A stretch of 64,000 bases of DNA from Brevipalpus yothersi (lineage: Eukaryota > Arthropoda > Arachnida > Trombidiformes > Tenuipalpidae): positions 74,205-138,204 of the forward strand of contig QZCP01000767.1 of the NCBI GenBank assembly GCA_003956705.1, written 5' to 3'. Shown here in pieces: positions 13,408-24,400 of the stretch. Under the pieces are notes generated by a model that was given only the letters and a program-made list of their open reading frames with translations, was not told the DNA's origin and made no database searches. Each line of letters opens with the position of its first letter. The first letter of the stretch is position 1. The position numbers and the translations under genes are program-made.

Positions 13408-15876
13408 GTAAGTGAAACAGAAAGAGAGAGAAAGATAGCGAAAGCAAAATGAATGAAATTGAAGACTTAAAGAGAAAGAGCAACAAATATATAGACATGG
13501 ACACACCAAGACAGATAGACATACATTAGTAGGATAATCAACACGTATTTAATCGATTTTTTTGTGTGTGTGTTGTCTCCTCTCTATCCATTATATCAGG
13601 CCATGGATGACGATTCAATGGACGTTACAGGCCCTAGCAATGTTGGTATTCGTCACAATCGGGCGACCAAAATGATGATGGGTGTTGGTGGTAACAATGG
13701 AAGCATTTCAAATAGTATGAATATTACTTCAACAACAGCCACCGGATCAGTAGTCAATTCATTTGGATCGCCAAGCATTACCAGTGAAAATAGAGGCGAT
13801 AGTTTACCAGCCAATTTAGTGACATCATCAGCACTTGCCAGTGCATTACTTGAACAATCATCACTTGTGTCAGCACTCCAAAATGGTTCCAATAACGGAT
13901 TGTGTGGCCTAACTGGTGATGATAATGATAGTTACACAAATGTCACCTCATCGTCATTGAATCATCTTGCCGATGGTACCGATTCAATTGGTAACAATGG
14001 CCAGCGTACTCTTGGCTCCGGTGTGGCATCTGCAATTAATCGAACTAATAGTGGCAATCAATTGTCACCCAATCTAATTGCATCAACAGCCGCAGCATTG
14101 GCCGCTGCTGCTGCTGGATCAAACTCACCTCTAAATCAATTAGCTCAAGTAAGCTACAAACTTATCCCCATATTCATTCATCGATTCTTGCCGATTCCCA
14201 ATCTTCAATTTCAAATCAATTATTAATCACATTACTTCATTTGATCACTTTGTTTAGCTGATGGCCGCCGCTGGACAAGCAGCCCAAGGACAGCAACAGC
14301 AATTGCTACTTCAAGCCACTTTGGCCCAACAATTACAACAGGCAGCATCCAAGGTGAGACCATGATTAAGATCAAATTTTTTCCCAGAACAATTTCCAAT
14401 ACACATCAACACGATGCTAGTGTATTGCTGGAATGTATCAATTTTTGTTTACATAAAACTCAAGCACATTGTTTTGGGATGAAAAGTTACGTAACATGAG
14501 AAGCCTTTTGCCGATTTTTCTAGTGAAAATATGTTTATTCTTGCTTTTGATTATTTTTGATTCCACCATGAAATCTGATTCTCATCATTAATTAGTAGAA
14601 ATTTTTGGAGGATTTGTTCCTTATATTGAAGACTTACTCTTCAAATTCCCATCTCAGGGGTATCCATAATTTTGAGGTTTCAAACCTTGACCTGTCATGG
14701 TGTATGATTACGAGTTTCGTCTTCATAACATTTATTTATTGTGAAATTTTTTCTTGGTATTTTTCAGAATCCATTTCCACTTCAATTGAGTCAACTGGGT
14801 GCTAGTGATGTGCAACAATTACAGCATCAATTACAGCAACATCAACAAAACATTCAAAATCTACAACAATTACTACTACTACAATCAACCGGTCAGATAG
14901 GCCCAAATCTTCAAGCTCTTCTCCTACAAAATCAAGTGAGTTGAATGGTCTTTCTTTTAATTGTCAATGTTTGCATGAATTCAAACAATGATCTTGTAGT
15001 CTGCTTGTCTGCTATGAATATTGAGATACTTGAAGAAGAAGATGAATATTTGACTTTTGATCGTTAAAGGTTACATAAGGATGATCAGTGACCTTGTATG
15101 AGCTTCTCTATCTGATTTGGTATTGAAACACTCAGTTCCGGTGGTCATGCTTGCATGTCCATAGAGTAGAAGATGGTGATTTCCTGTTCCTCTATTCTCA
15201 TCATTTGTACAAAAATGTTACATCATGTGCAAAGTAATCAAAGTGTATTTATTCTAATGAATAGCTTGTCCAGAGGGTCCCTCCAATCTTGATACAAATA
15301 AACTCAATGAACTGTATTTGTATGAGTACGGTACAAGTGTATCAGAATGTTACAAGCTTGTGTGTGAGTGATATTACATTCATCTCATCTGTATTCGCTT
15401 CTCAACGTTATTTGGGATGGATGAAGATGAAAAAGTAAGGACACGAGTAAGCAGATAGAGATAGATAGGAATGGATGGAAAAAAAGTAGAATATATATAG
15501 TATATTCACCGATAGAACATGGTTATTGGGGTCGAAGAGTCTGTACATGGTCATCATCAACAACAAAACCGTCAGTAAACGATTCAATGATAATATTTGA
15601 TTTGTCCAACGATACATGATGTTATTGTTTGTCCTTAGATCATGAGGTTCACCATTCTGCTCTGATGAAATCTTGTCCATTCAATAGTCTCTCAACGTTT
15701 CTCTCTCTCTCTCTCTCTCTCTATCCACTTTCTTTCTGCATATATCCAATAAGATGCCTCTTTGCATGCCTAAATTGACCGGAAATAAGCGTCTTTTGAT
15801 GCATGAGCCATAAGCAAATCGAGTTCATTCTCCATTCAATCGGGTTATTCTTTTTACTTTCCTTTTTTCTCTTTCG

Positions 15877-15934
<58 letters not shown>

Positions 15935-18733
15935 CTCTCTCTCTTTCTCTCTGTTCATGTTTTGAGATTGATTTTGCAAACTTTCCCCACTCTTTCTCTC
16001 AGCGAAATCATTCTTTTCGTCTGTCTATCCAACATTTTGATTCAATACCAAAATGCAATACTCATGATTGCATTCTTGTATTCTATTTTGAAATGCTTTT
16101 GCTTCCATTTTCACGTTCATCTGTCTTCATCAGCCATCATGTCTTTCATTTCAGATGCAACAAGGCTATCTCCAGCAAACTCTTCAATCTTTGGCAAGTC
16201 AAGGTATGAGCTTGCCACAAGTAGCTATGGCCGCACAACAGTTAACCCAATTGCAATCAGAAAGCTTAGGATTGGGCGGTAGTCCTGGTGGTAGTATTAA
16301 TAGTGTTGGTAGTAGCGGTAGTGGTGGTGGTACTGGACAGTTGGGCCATTCGATAACATCGAATCATGGAAGAAGTTTATCATTGGGCAAACAATCGAAT
16401 CAGCAGAATCAGTGTAAAGTTTCACTGTCCAATACGTGCAATATATCTTCTTCAAATGGTAGCAATGGTGGTAGAGTCAATTCACAATCTATGGGTCTCA
16501 TTTTGCAATCCAATCGATCGATGACCGTAAAAGCTATCAATTCTGGTGGTCAAAATAGTCAAACAAATGGTTTGGCCACCTCTATGGGTGGCAATGGTCT
16601 AACTCATCTCAGTGGTACCAACAACAATGGTGGTAACATTGGCCTTTCTTCTTCGGAAAATTCTAACGGAAATAGTGAAAATCATGTTCACAATGGACTA
16701 GCAATACTAAGCGCAACCAAAAACTCTATAAACAGTTCACGTTGCAATTCATCGGACGCTAACAATTCAACTTCCTCAACAACAACCCTCAATCTGGTTA
16801 GTTCACCGGTCATCGGTGATGGTGGTGGTGATTCAAGCCTCCATCGTCATGTCCAACTACGATCACGTCTCAACTCCCATCATCTTGGCATTCATTCCAA
16901 TACAAGTTCACCTTCTCTCAACTCTTCCCTTTCCAATGGCAAAGTACCAGTTACTCAGCAATTATCATCTCCACTATTCGGTAATAGTAACAACAACAGC
17001 AGCAGTAATAAAAAGCAAGAGCAACAGCATGCAAGTGATGAGATCTGCAATCAGCCACCATCGAAAATTGCTAATATTGTCAACAATAGTAGTATCAACA
17101 CTAACAACACGAGTCATCATCATTTGAACAGTATCAGTATAAACACAACGATCGGTAGTCAAAATAATGGCCTCACAGGTAATGGTGGAATGTCTGAGAC
17201 ATCTCCGGCGTCAAGCTCATCGTTTACGGTATCACGTAATCGTTCTGAGCCAAGTCCAGAGGAGATGACTGATCTGGAGGAATTAGAACAGTTCGCTAAG
17301 ATGTTCAAACAGAGGCGAATAAAATTGGGTAAGTTATTCAGATGTAGATGATTTTTTCAGAATGCTGGACAAAAATGAGATATATTAAGATTACTATATT
17401 GAAATTGAATCAGGAGCACAATGAATCTATCTCCAATGCAGATCAATTAATCAGAAATTATCTTGATTTATCATAGACTGCATGAACTCTTCTTATTCTA
17501 TTGAGCGCCATAACTTTTTCGGCTAAAATTGTTGCTTTTCTATATATCATTGTTGAAATAGGCTATACGCAAGGCGATGTCGGATTGGCAATGGGAAAGC
17601 TGTATGGTAATGATTTTAGTCAGACTACCATCTCTCGATTTGAGGCATTGAATTTGAGTTTCAAGAATATGTGCAAATTGAAGCCTCTACTCGAACGCTG
17701 GTTGAAAGATGCGGATGCATCTCTCAACAATCCTGGTGTAATGTCCAGTGCTCAAGCTCAGGCCGATGCTATCGGTCGACGGCGAAAGAAGCGAACCAGC
17801 ATTGAGACCACTGTTCGCGTGGCTCTGGAAAAAGCATTCATTCAAAATCCTAAGCCGACCTCCGAAGAGATCACAATGCTGGCCGACTCATTGTGTATGG
17901 AGAAGGAAGTTGTTCGAGTGTGGTTCTGCAATCGACGACAAAAAGAGAAGCGCATAAATCCTCCACCAAATTCTTCAGGAACCCCAGCATCCGATTCACC
18001 GACTCCCTACACAACACTGTCACTCAGCTCAGGCCATGGAATAGGTCGATTGACCAGCAATATGATGATGGACACAAGCTGTGATGACGAGATGGATGAA
18101 GACCTCGAAGGTGATTTTGATACTGAAATCGAGAGTGGATGCGGAAAAGCTGCCAGCTCTTCAGGATCACCATCACCATCATCACTACACTTTTCCACCA
18201 TCGGAGGAGTACATATAAAAGTCGCCTCATCTCCACCATCATCACCAAAATCAGTGATACAAGGTTGTGAAAACAACGGTACCAACATCAACAGCAACAA
18301 CAATAACAATCGAACATTAGTGACCTCAGTTTCTTCACCAACATCATCAACTCTCGCTCCACTTGATTCATCTGTCTCAGTGTCCATGAAGATGACCAGT
18401 GAGCCCAACGAGTGTCAATCATCTCATCCTCTCTTTACTTCCACCAAAAATCATCATCCATCTAATGCGGCCTTGATCCCGGTGAACCTACTCTCTTGTC
18501 ACAAAAATGATTCTTCACCTTTAACCCCGTCATCTCCACCGATCATATCTGAGTGTTCAGCTTCTTCTCCACTCAAGGACAATAATAATGGTAAAGCATA
18601 CTGTTCACCTCAAAATTCTCATCCATCATCACCCGTTATTACAGCTGAGCCATCGTTGCCTGATGTGTCCAACGATAGCAATGACCCGATTCATGATCAT
18701 GTGCGAGAGCCTACCGATGCTTGTAGAGACTGA
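13298..18733 (+). CDS. nub: POU class 2 transcription factor (nubbin/Pdm/Oct-1 family), copy A, 5' incomplete
   Basis: This is a nuclear sequence-specific transcription factor of the POU class 2 family. Six coding exons can be joined: 13298-13407, 13600-14148, 14258-14353, 14768-14935, 16155-17328 and 17562-18733, giving about 1,089 residues. In that numbering the POU-specific domain is about 677-751 (LEELEQFAKMFKQRRIKLG, then YTQGDVGLAMGKLYGNDFSQ). A short linker follows at about 752-770, and the homeodomain is about 772-832 with RRRKKRTSIE and RVWFCNRRQKEKR (Cys50, Asn51 of the recognition helix). The N-terminal half is Asn/Ser/Gln-rich, as in the family. All junctions obey GT-AG and keep frame. 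The first listed exon starts two bases into a codon, so at least one upstream exon with the start codon is missing. Class assignment is firm. One-to-one orthology with Drosophila nub or pdm2 is not claimed, and the symbol marks the family only. Confidence 0.93.
13600..14148 (+). CDS. nub: Copy A, Asn/Ser-rich exon ending in a poly-Ala helix
   Basis: The exon is 183 codons, phase 0 at both ends. The acceptor is CCATTATATCAG and the donor is CAA|GTAAGC. It starts AMDDDSMD, carries MMMG and NGSNNGLCGL, and ends LIASTAAALAAAAAGSNSP then LNQLAQ. The last part is almost unchanged in copy B, so it is probably a functional activation or interaction segment. Copy B has 54 extra in-frame residues before AMDDDSMD. 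In copy A that position is a pyrimidine-rich intron end. Confidence 0.88.
14258..14353 (+). CDS. nub: Copy A, short Gln-rich exon
   Basis: The exon is 32 codons starting LMAAAGQAAQGQQQQLLLQ and ending QQLQQAASK. The acceptor is CACTTTGTTTAG and the donor is AAG|GTGAGA. It matches the 31-codon exon at 23145-23237 in copy B with one residue of length difference. Gln-rich segments before the POU domain are typical activation regions in Oct-1 type proteins. Confidence 0.88.
14768..14935 (+). CDS. nub: Copy A, Gln/Leu-rich exon
   Basis: The exon is 56 codons, starting NPFPLQLSQLGASDVQQLQ and ending NLQALLLQNQ. The acceptor is TATTTTTCAG and the donor is CAA|GTGAGT. Its length is identical to the copy B exon 22448-22615. 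The repeated Leu/Gln spacing suggests an amphipathic helix, possibly a coiled coil. That is an inference. Confidence 0.9.
15881..15952. repeat. Compound (CT)n/(CTTT)n repeat in copy A intron 4
   Basis: A CT run, then CTTT units, then CT again. It lies about 200 bp upstream of the exon at 16155, inside the intron that is 1,219 bp here but 102 bp in copy B. Confidence 0.94.
16155..17328 (+). CDS. nub: Copy A, long Asn/Ser/Gly-rich exon reaching into the POU-specific domain
   Basis: The exon is 391 codons plus one base. The acceptor is CTTTCATTTCAG and the donor is TTGG|GTAAGT. It begins MQQGYLQQTLQSLASQGMSL, continues as low-complexity Asn/Ser/Gly sequence, then RSRLNSHHLGIHSNTSSPSL, and ends with the start of the POU-specific domain up to KLG, whose Gly codon is split. 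It is about 150 codons longer than the copy B exon because copy B lacks most of the segment at about 16280-16850. Bases 16853-17260 are nearly identical to copy B. Confidence 0.92.
16853..17260 (+). repeat. Near-identical inverted block upstream of the POU domain, copy A arm (partner 21687-22112)
   Basis: There are about five substitutions plus 18 bases of indel confined to an Asn/Gln codon run. The longest exact match is 202 bases (17028-17229 against 21718-21919). The encoded sequence is low-complexity Ser/Asn/His-rich, so protein constraint alone is unlikely to explain identity at synonymous sites. Confidence 0.93.
17562..18733 (+). CDS. nub: Copy A, terminal exon: rest of POU-specific domain, homeodomain, long C-terminal tail
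   Basis: The acceptor is TGTTGAAATAG at 17561. The split Gly codon is completed and followed by YTQGDVGLAM. The exon covers the remaining POU-specific domain, the short linker (NNPGVMSSAQAQADAIG), the full homeodomain, and a tail of about 257 residues rich in Ser, Pro, Thr and Asn with one acidic patch (CDDEMDEDLEGDFDTEIE). The stop is TGA at 18731-18733. The tail has no evident similarity to the shorter tail of copy B after the first dozen residues. Confidence 0.95.
17696..17973 (+). repeat. Near-identical inverted block, homeodomain arm in copy A (partner 21084-21361)
   Basis: I compared all 278 bases with the reverse complement of 21084-21361. They differ at one site only (17902, GAG versus GAA). 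The block starts just before the end of the POU-specific domain and stops a few codons after the homeodomain. Flanking exon sequence falls to about 78% identity on the 5' side. Confidence 0.95.
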
Positions 18734-18926
18734 TAGGCTGAGCAAGAAAATTTGATAAAATAATAATAATAATAATACTTTTCATCATCTTCATTCATCC
18801 TCATCATATACATTCCATCATCATATTCCATTGAATAACTTTCCTCACCATGTTGGATTTCACTTTATTCCTTCAAAAATTTCATTTGGTGCAATTATTG
18901 CGGTTCCATATTCCTTCTCTCTTCTT

Positions 18927-18932
18927 AATAAA
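18927..18932 (+). terminator. Candidate polyadenylation signal, copy A
   Basis: AATAAA lies 194 bases after the copy A stop codon. It is the first canonical hexamer seen downstream. Position and motif fit, but AATAAA is common by chance in AT-rich DNA. Confidence 0.45.
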
Positions 18933-20300
18933 TGTACAAATTGATCAACATCGTTATTTAAGAAAAACCCTTTCATCTTGGACATCCGGTGGATTAAATT
19001 TGAGCCGAATTAAAACATCCTATCTTCATCTTCTTCCCCTTCCCCTTCTTCTTCTTCTTCTTCTTCTTCTTCTTGGTATTCGTCTGGAGGTGGCAGATTG
19101 GAATGATTTCAACCGAAAGAATAAGCTTTATGATGCAGAACGCAATTGAATTTGGCCACTATTTCGTATCACACATGGAGAGCTAAGTTTAATGAAATGT
19201 CATTCATTGGCTTGCCAATCATTCCAATATAAGAGAGAGAAAAGAAGAAATATTTTACTCTTCGAGTTGTATCTCTCAACCGTGAGATTCTGAAATGATC
19301 TAATGTTTCACCCCTTCAACTATATATCTTTCTCTTTCTCTCTCTCTCCTCCCTCTCCTCCCACTTTACCTTTCTTCCTTCATTTCTCCTATTTTGAGAG
19401 AATAATGTAGCGGGATTTAAGTTTCCCATACTATATCATGCGCATTATGGTCTGATTCTTTTTTTTCATTCCTATTCTGTCGATTGTATTTTTTCTCTCT
19501 ATTTTTTTTCTTTGGGCAAATTAGCTCAGTAATTGAAAAAGAATGGTCAACGGCAAGCTGCTATTTCTGTTTATTGACACCTTTTAATGTTAACAACTTT
19601 CATGTAAGTCCTCATTTCTCTTCCTCTTCCTCTTCTCTCTAGACTTTCTCCTTCTTTGCTTCCAACAGACCCGGAATATTTCGTTATTAAAAATTTAGAA
19701 CTTATGTAAAATTTTTTTAAATTGATGATAAAAGTATCCAAATGATATTGACTCTAAAATTCGAATCATTTATCATGCGCGTTAAATTCTTCAATCACCC
19801 AATAAATAGTGAGAGAGAAAGAGGTGGAGATGGAAAATATTCATCCGGCCTCAGTTCATGGATGAACTTTCGTTCTAAGCCAATAAGCATTTGCTCATCT
19901 TGTATAGCAAGTTGACATCAAGCATGAAAAACTTATCGATTTCAACGGTAGAGTAAATAATGGGACGATGAAAACTTTTGATTGGTTCTCTAAAAATTTC
20001 TTCATGAGATTTGTTCAGCAGAATACACTATAAATTTGATGAGTAAATCTGAACTGTTGCTTTTATATTCCATTGATAGGGCATATCGAAGCCATACAAT
20101 ATGTAATAGCAACCTCCAGTAATTTTGATAATTTTGATGATGATCGAGCTTCATCAATAATGATATTATGATATTATGATTTGAGTTGAGTTGAACAATT
20201 GAGTCTAGCATTATCAATATAATAATTATGGAGTAATCAAGAAAGTTACTTAAAATAAAGGTAGAATTTTCATGATTGAATTCAGATTTCATAAGATAGT

Positions 20301-20306
20301 TTTATT
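20301..20306 (-). terminator. Candidate polyadenylation signal, copy B
   Basis: TTTATT on the + strand reads AATAAA on the - strand, about 390 bases past the copy B stop. The assignment rests on position and motif only. Confidence 0.35.
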
Positions 20307-20695
20307 GTAATCAATCAACGATTTTTAGCCAGCTACAAGTTATCGACGATGATAATCATAATGAGATACGGAGGACAAAGTGAATTGAAAGAAAAGGAAG
20401 ATGAAACATTCGATCGAGAGAGAGAGAGAGAGAGAGAGAAATGAAGAGGGCAAAAAAACCTCAAGACATTCATGAAAGATGGCGAATAACGTGGGGAAAA
20501 AGTCCTCGTTCAAAATGTGATTATTTCTCTGTATAATCATGAGAAATTTGGAATAGGAAGAATTACACATGAGGAGGAGCGAGAGAAGAAGCACAAGAGA
20601 GAAGAAAGTTTTGATGAAAGTTTACATGTCAATAATAATAATAATATTAATAATAATAGTGAAAGTGGGTAAGATGCTGGTGATCGGTAGAGTTT

Positions 20696-21495
20696 TCAAT
20701 GTCCACTTATCGCCCAAACGGGATTGATGCCACTGTTGTTTGTCGAGGTATTGCTGGTGGAAACAATTCCATTTGGATTGTTTCCACTGGCTGTCGAAGA
20801 GGCCAATGCCTCAACAGTGAGCTCTCGAAATTGATATGGAGGTGATGGAGATCGTGGAATAGTTGGACTTGAGCTACGTGTATCTTTACCATTATTTTCT
20901 ATATCATCGTCACCATTTAGACTACCACAATTTCCCGCATCATCACCTCTCATTTCCGCATCTCGATCACCATCGCAACGTGGATCCTCATCACGACAGT
21001 CACTACCAGTAACACTACCACCGGTAGTGAGAGCATAATGTGGACTTGGAATAGAGCCATTGGCTGGGGTGGGAGTACCTGAGGAATTTGGTGGAGGATT
21101 TATGCGCTTCTCTTTTTGTCGTCGATTGCAGAACCACACTCGAACAACTTCCTTTTCCATACACAATGAGTCGGCCAGCATTGTGATCTCTTCGGAGGTC
21201 GGCTTAGGATTTTGAATGAATGCTTTTTCCAGAGCCACGCGAACAGTGGTCTCAATGCTGGTTCGCTTCTTTCGCCGTCGACCGATAGCATCGGCCTGAG
21301 CTTGAGCACTGGACATTACACCAGGATTGTTGAGAGATGCATCCGCATCTTTCAACCAGCGCTCTAATTGTGGCTTCAATTTACACATGTTCTTAAAGCT
21401 TAGGTTGAGCGCTTCAAATCGAGAGATGGTAGTTTGACTGAAATCGTTACCATATAACTTGCCCATGGCTAGTCCAACATCACCCTGAGTATATC
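20696..21495 (-). CDS. nub: Copy B, terminal exon: rest of POU-specific domain, homeodomain, short tail
   Basis: The acceptor is TTCTGCTTACAG. The exon completes the split Gly codon, then encodes YTQGDVGLAMGKLYGNDFSQ, the linker, the complete homeodomain and a tail of about 133 residues. The tail has an acidic/Gly stretch, SSSPTIPRSPSPPYQFREL and the end NPVWAISGH, and it is about half the length of the copy A tail. Stop TGA reads as TCA at 20696-20698 on the + strand. Confidence 0.95.
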
Positions 21496-24400
21496 CTGTA
21501 AGCAGAATTGAATTCATGAGAATATGTGTTATCGATCGGTGAGATATGAGATTCGGCGAGTCAGAGTTTGAGTTCAAAGTTTATTCATAAGAGAATAGAG
21601 AAAAAGATCAATGCTTACCTAGTTTAATTCTTCGTTGCTTGAACATTTTGGCGAACTGTTCAAGCTCTTCAAGTTCGGGCATCTCTTCTGGACTTGGCTC
21701 AGAACGATTACGTGATGCCGTAAACGATGAGCTTGACGCCGGAGATGTCTCAGACATTCCACCATTACCTGTGAGGCCATTATTTTGACTACCGATCGTT
21801 GTGTTTATACTGATACTGTTCAAATGATGATGACTCGTGTTGTTAGTGTTGATACTACTATTGTTGACAATATTAGCAATTTTCGATGGTGGCTGATTGC
21901 AGATCTCATCACTTGCATGTTGTTGCTCTTGTTGCTGCTTTTTATTACTGCTACTGTTGTTGTTGTTGTTGCTGTTACTATTACCGAATAGTGGAGATGA
22001 TAATTGCTGAGTAACTGGTACTTTGCCATTAGAAAGGGAAGAGTTGAGAGAAGGTGAACTTGTATTGGAATGAATGCCAAGATGATGAGAGTTGAGACGT
22101 GATCGTAGTTGGGCATGATGATGGTGACCAGAGTCACCTCCATCGTTAGCCTGTGGATTGACTATTGAACCTGTCTGTCCGCCAACATTGAGATTTGTCC
22201 CACTATTAGCTCCATTCAAAAGTAAACCCTGATTAGCTGATTCTTGTAGCTGTTGAAACTGCTGAGCAGCCATAGCCACTTGAGGTAAGCTCATCCCATG
22301 ACCAGCAAGGCTTTGAAGGGCTTGTTGGAAGTAACCTTGTCCAACCTATGGTGGATTAGACAAGAGGATTTGAACAGATTAGTGATCTTCATTATACCTT
22401 TCCTCGGGGTTAAGTGTATTTTGTCGAAAGCCTCTCACACAACATACCTGATTCTGAAGCAGAAGGGCTTGAAGGTTTGGTGCCAATTGTCCGGTCGATT
22501 GTAGTAGTAACAATTGTTGCAAATTTTGAACATTTTGCTGGTGTTGCTGTAATTGGTGTTGTAATTGTTGCACATCAGTGGCCCCAAGTTGACCCAATTG
22601 AAGTGGAAATGGATTCTGAACGCGATTGAAAAATTATGAATTTTCAATAAATATTATGCAATATTATGTTCTATGAATCGTAAACTATTGAGACTCTTTT
22701 CAAATGCGTCAGAGGTTTTGAATTTGAATTCACTCTTGCGAAACCCTTTGATCATCATCATTCATTGTTAATCAAAATATTTCAATTATTGAGAAATGAT
22801 CAAGGGTTTGGATCGAAATGATGACTGTCCGATTTCTCTCTCTCTCACTTCGATGGAATCGTTCGAATAGAGCAAATTTTTTTCCATAGATTTTCGATCA
22901 ACAATAATTGTAACCTTTTGAATGGCTTACAATTCACACAGAAAAATGACTTGAATCTATTGATTACTTTGCGCTCAGTTTCTTACTCCGCTTCCGCTTC
23001 CGCATTCTGCCATACTATTCGATTAGTTCTACTGATTCTATTTGTGTTTATCAGTTAGTGATACATCTCTGGACAACACACATAATAGCCACAGTCACAC
23101 AGAGAGTGAATCCTTATGAGAAAAGAAATCCAACAACATCTTACCTTGGATGCTGCCTGTTGTAATTGTTGAGCTAAAGTAGCCTGAAGTAACAATTGTT
23201 GCTGTTGTCCTTGTGCTGCTCCAGCCACGGCCATTAACTAAACCAACACATACGAAAAACAAATTCCATAAAAAGAGAGAGAAAGAAGACAAAAAAAATC
23301 AAAATTATTTATCGGATAAAATTTCATTATAGTTCTTGCCTCTCTCTCTCCTGATTCGAAGAGAGAGTTTTGCTGGTTATAATGAGATTACGTCTTTTAA
23401 TCAATAAATCCATCTTACTTGAGCTAATTGATTGAGAGGTGAGTTGGATCCAGCAGCAGCAGCGGCCAAAGCTGCGGCTGTTGATGCGATTAGATTAGGT
23501 GACAATTGATTGCCACTATTAGTTCGATTAAGTGAAGCTATATTGGGACTCAAAGTTCTCGTTCCATTAGAATTGGTGGATTCATTGGCATCAGTGAGAT
23601 GATTCAATGAAGATGATGATACATTTCCAAAATTATCCGCACAATTATCGATATCTTGCGATAAACCACACAGTCCGTTATTGGAACCATTCTGTATGGC
23701 TGATACCAGTGATGGCTGGTCAAGAAGAGCATTCGCAAGTGCTGGTGATGTGACTAAATTAGTTGGTAAACTATCTCGTCGATTTTCACTGGCAATACTA
23801 CTTGTACTACCACCAACACCACTTCCAAATGGACTGGCCATGGATGATGCAATGGTGGTGGAAATAATATTCGGATTGATACTGGTCACACTTCCATTGC
23901 CACCCATCATCATTTTGGCTGGTCGATTGGAACGTATACCGGTATTACTGGAAGCTATTGAAGCATCCATTGAATCATCATCCATGGCCTGATACGATGG
24001 AAAACGAAATCGATTAAGAACATGTTGATTATCGGTATTCATTGAAGTCACTACATTGTTCATAAGATTTCGATTCAAAATGTTGCTGTTGTTCATATTG
24101 GAGGTAGACAATGGAAGTGATGGAGTGTCCATGGAATTATCTCCCAAAGCCTACATATTTTAGGTGAGAGAGAGAAAAGGAGAGAGAAAAAAAATTTAAT
24201 AATCATTATCATAATCACAGCTCATATTTCAAACTTATACATGATTGCAAACAGGATACATTCTTCACTTTCTCTCTCACTTTCTCTATCGTGATTATAG
24301 TTCATAATGAATACCCTTTTCCGATGATAGACCAATGATTCATGACATTGGTGAGAGAAATATTTAAAATTCATCCAATCACACAGCGAATTGATAATAT

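Larger units (their letters stand above)
18734..20695. other. Shared 3' intergenic region between the convergent POU genes
   Basis: This 1,962-bp region separates the two stop codons. It holds an AAT repeat about 25 bases after the copy A stop, a second AAT-type repeat at about 20633-20657 close to the copy B stop, a (CTT)n run at 19045-19074, and a (GA)n run at 20416-20439. No conserved reading frame was seen. Both 3' UTRs must lie here, so their transcripts may overlap. Confidence 0.7.

Noticed and set aside
17748..17957. 69-residue open frames overlapping the homeodomain in both copies (also 21100-21309 on the - strand)
   Set aside because: They are alternative-frame shadows of the homeodomain exon. 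They match each other only because the underlying DNA is near-identical.
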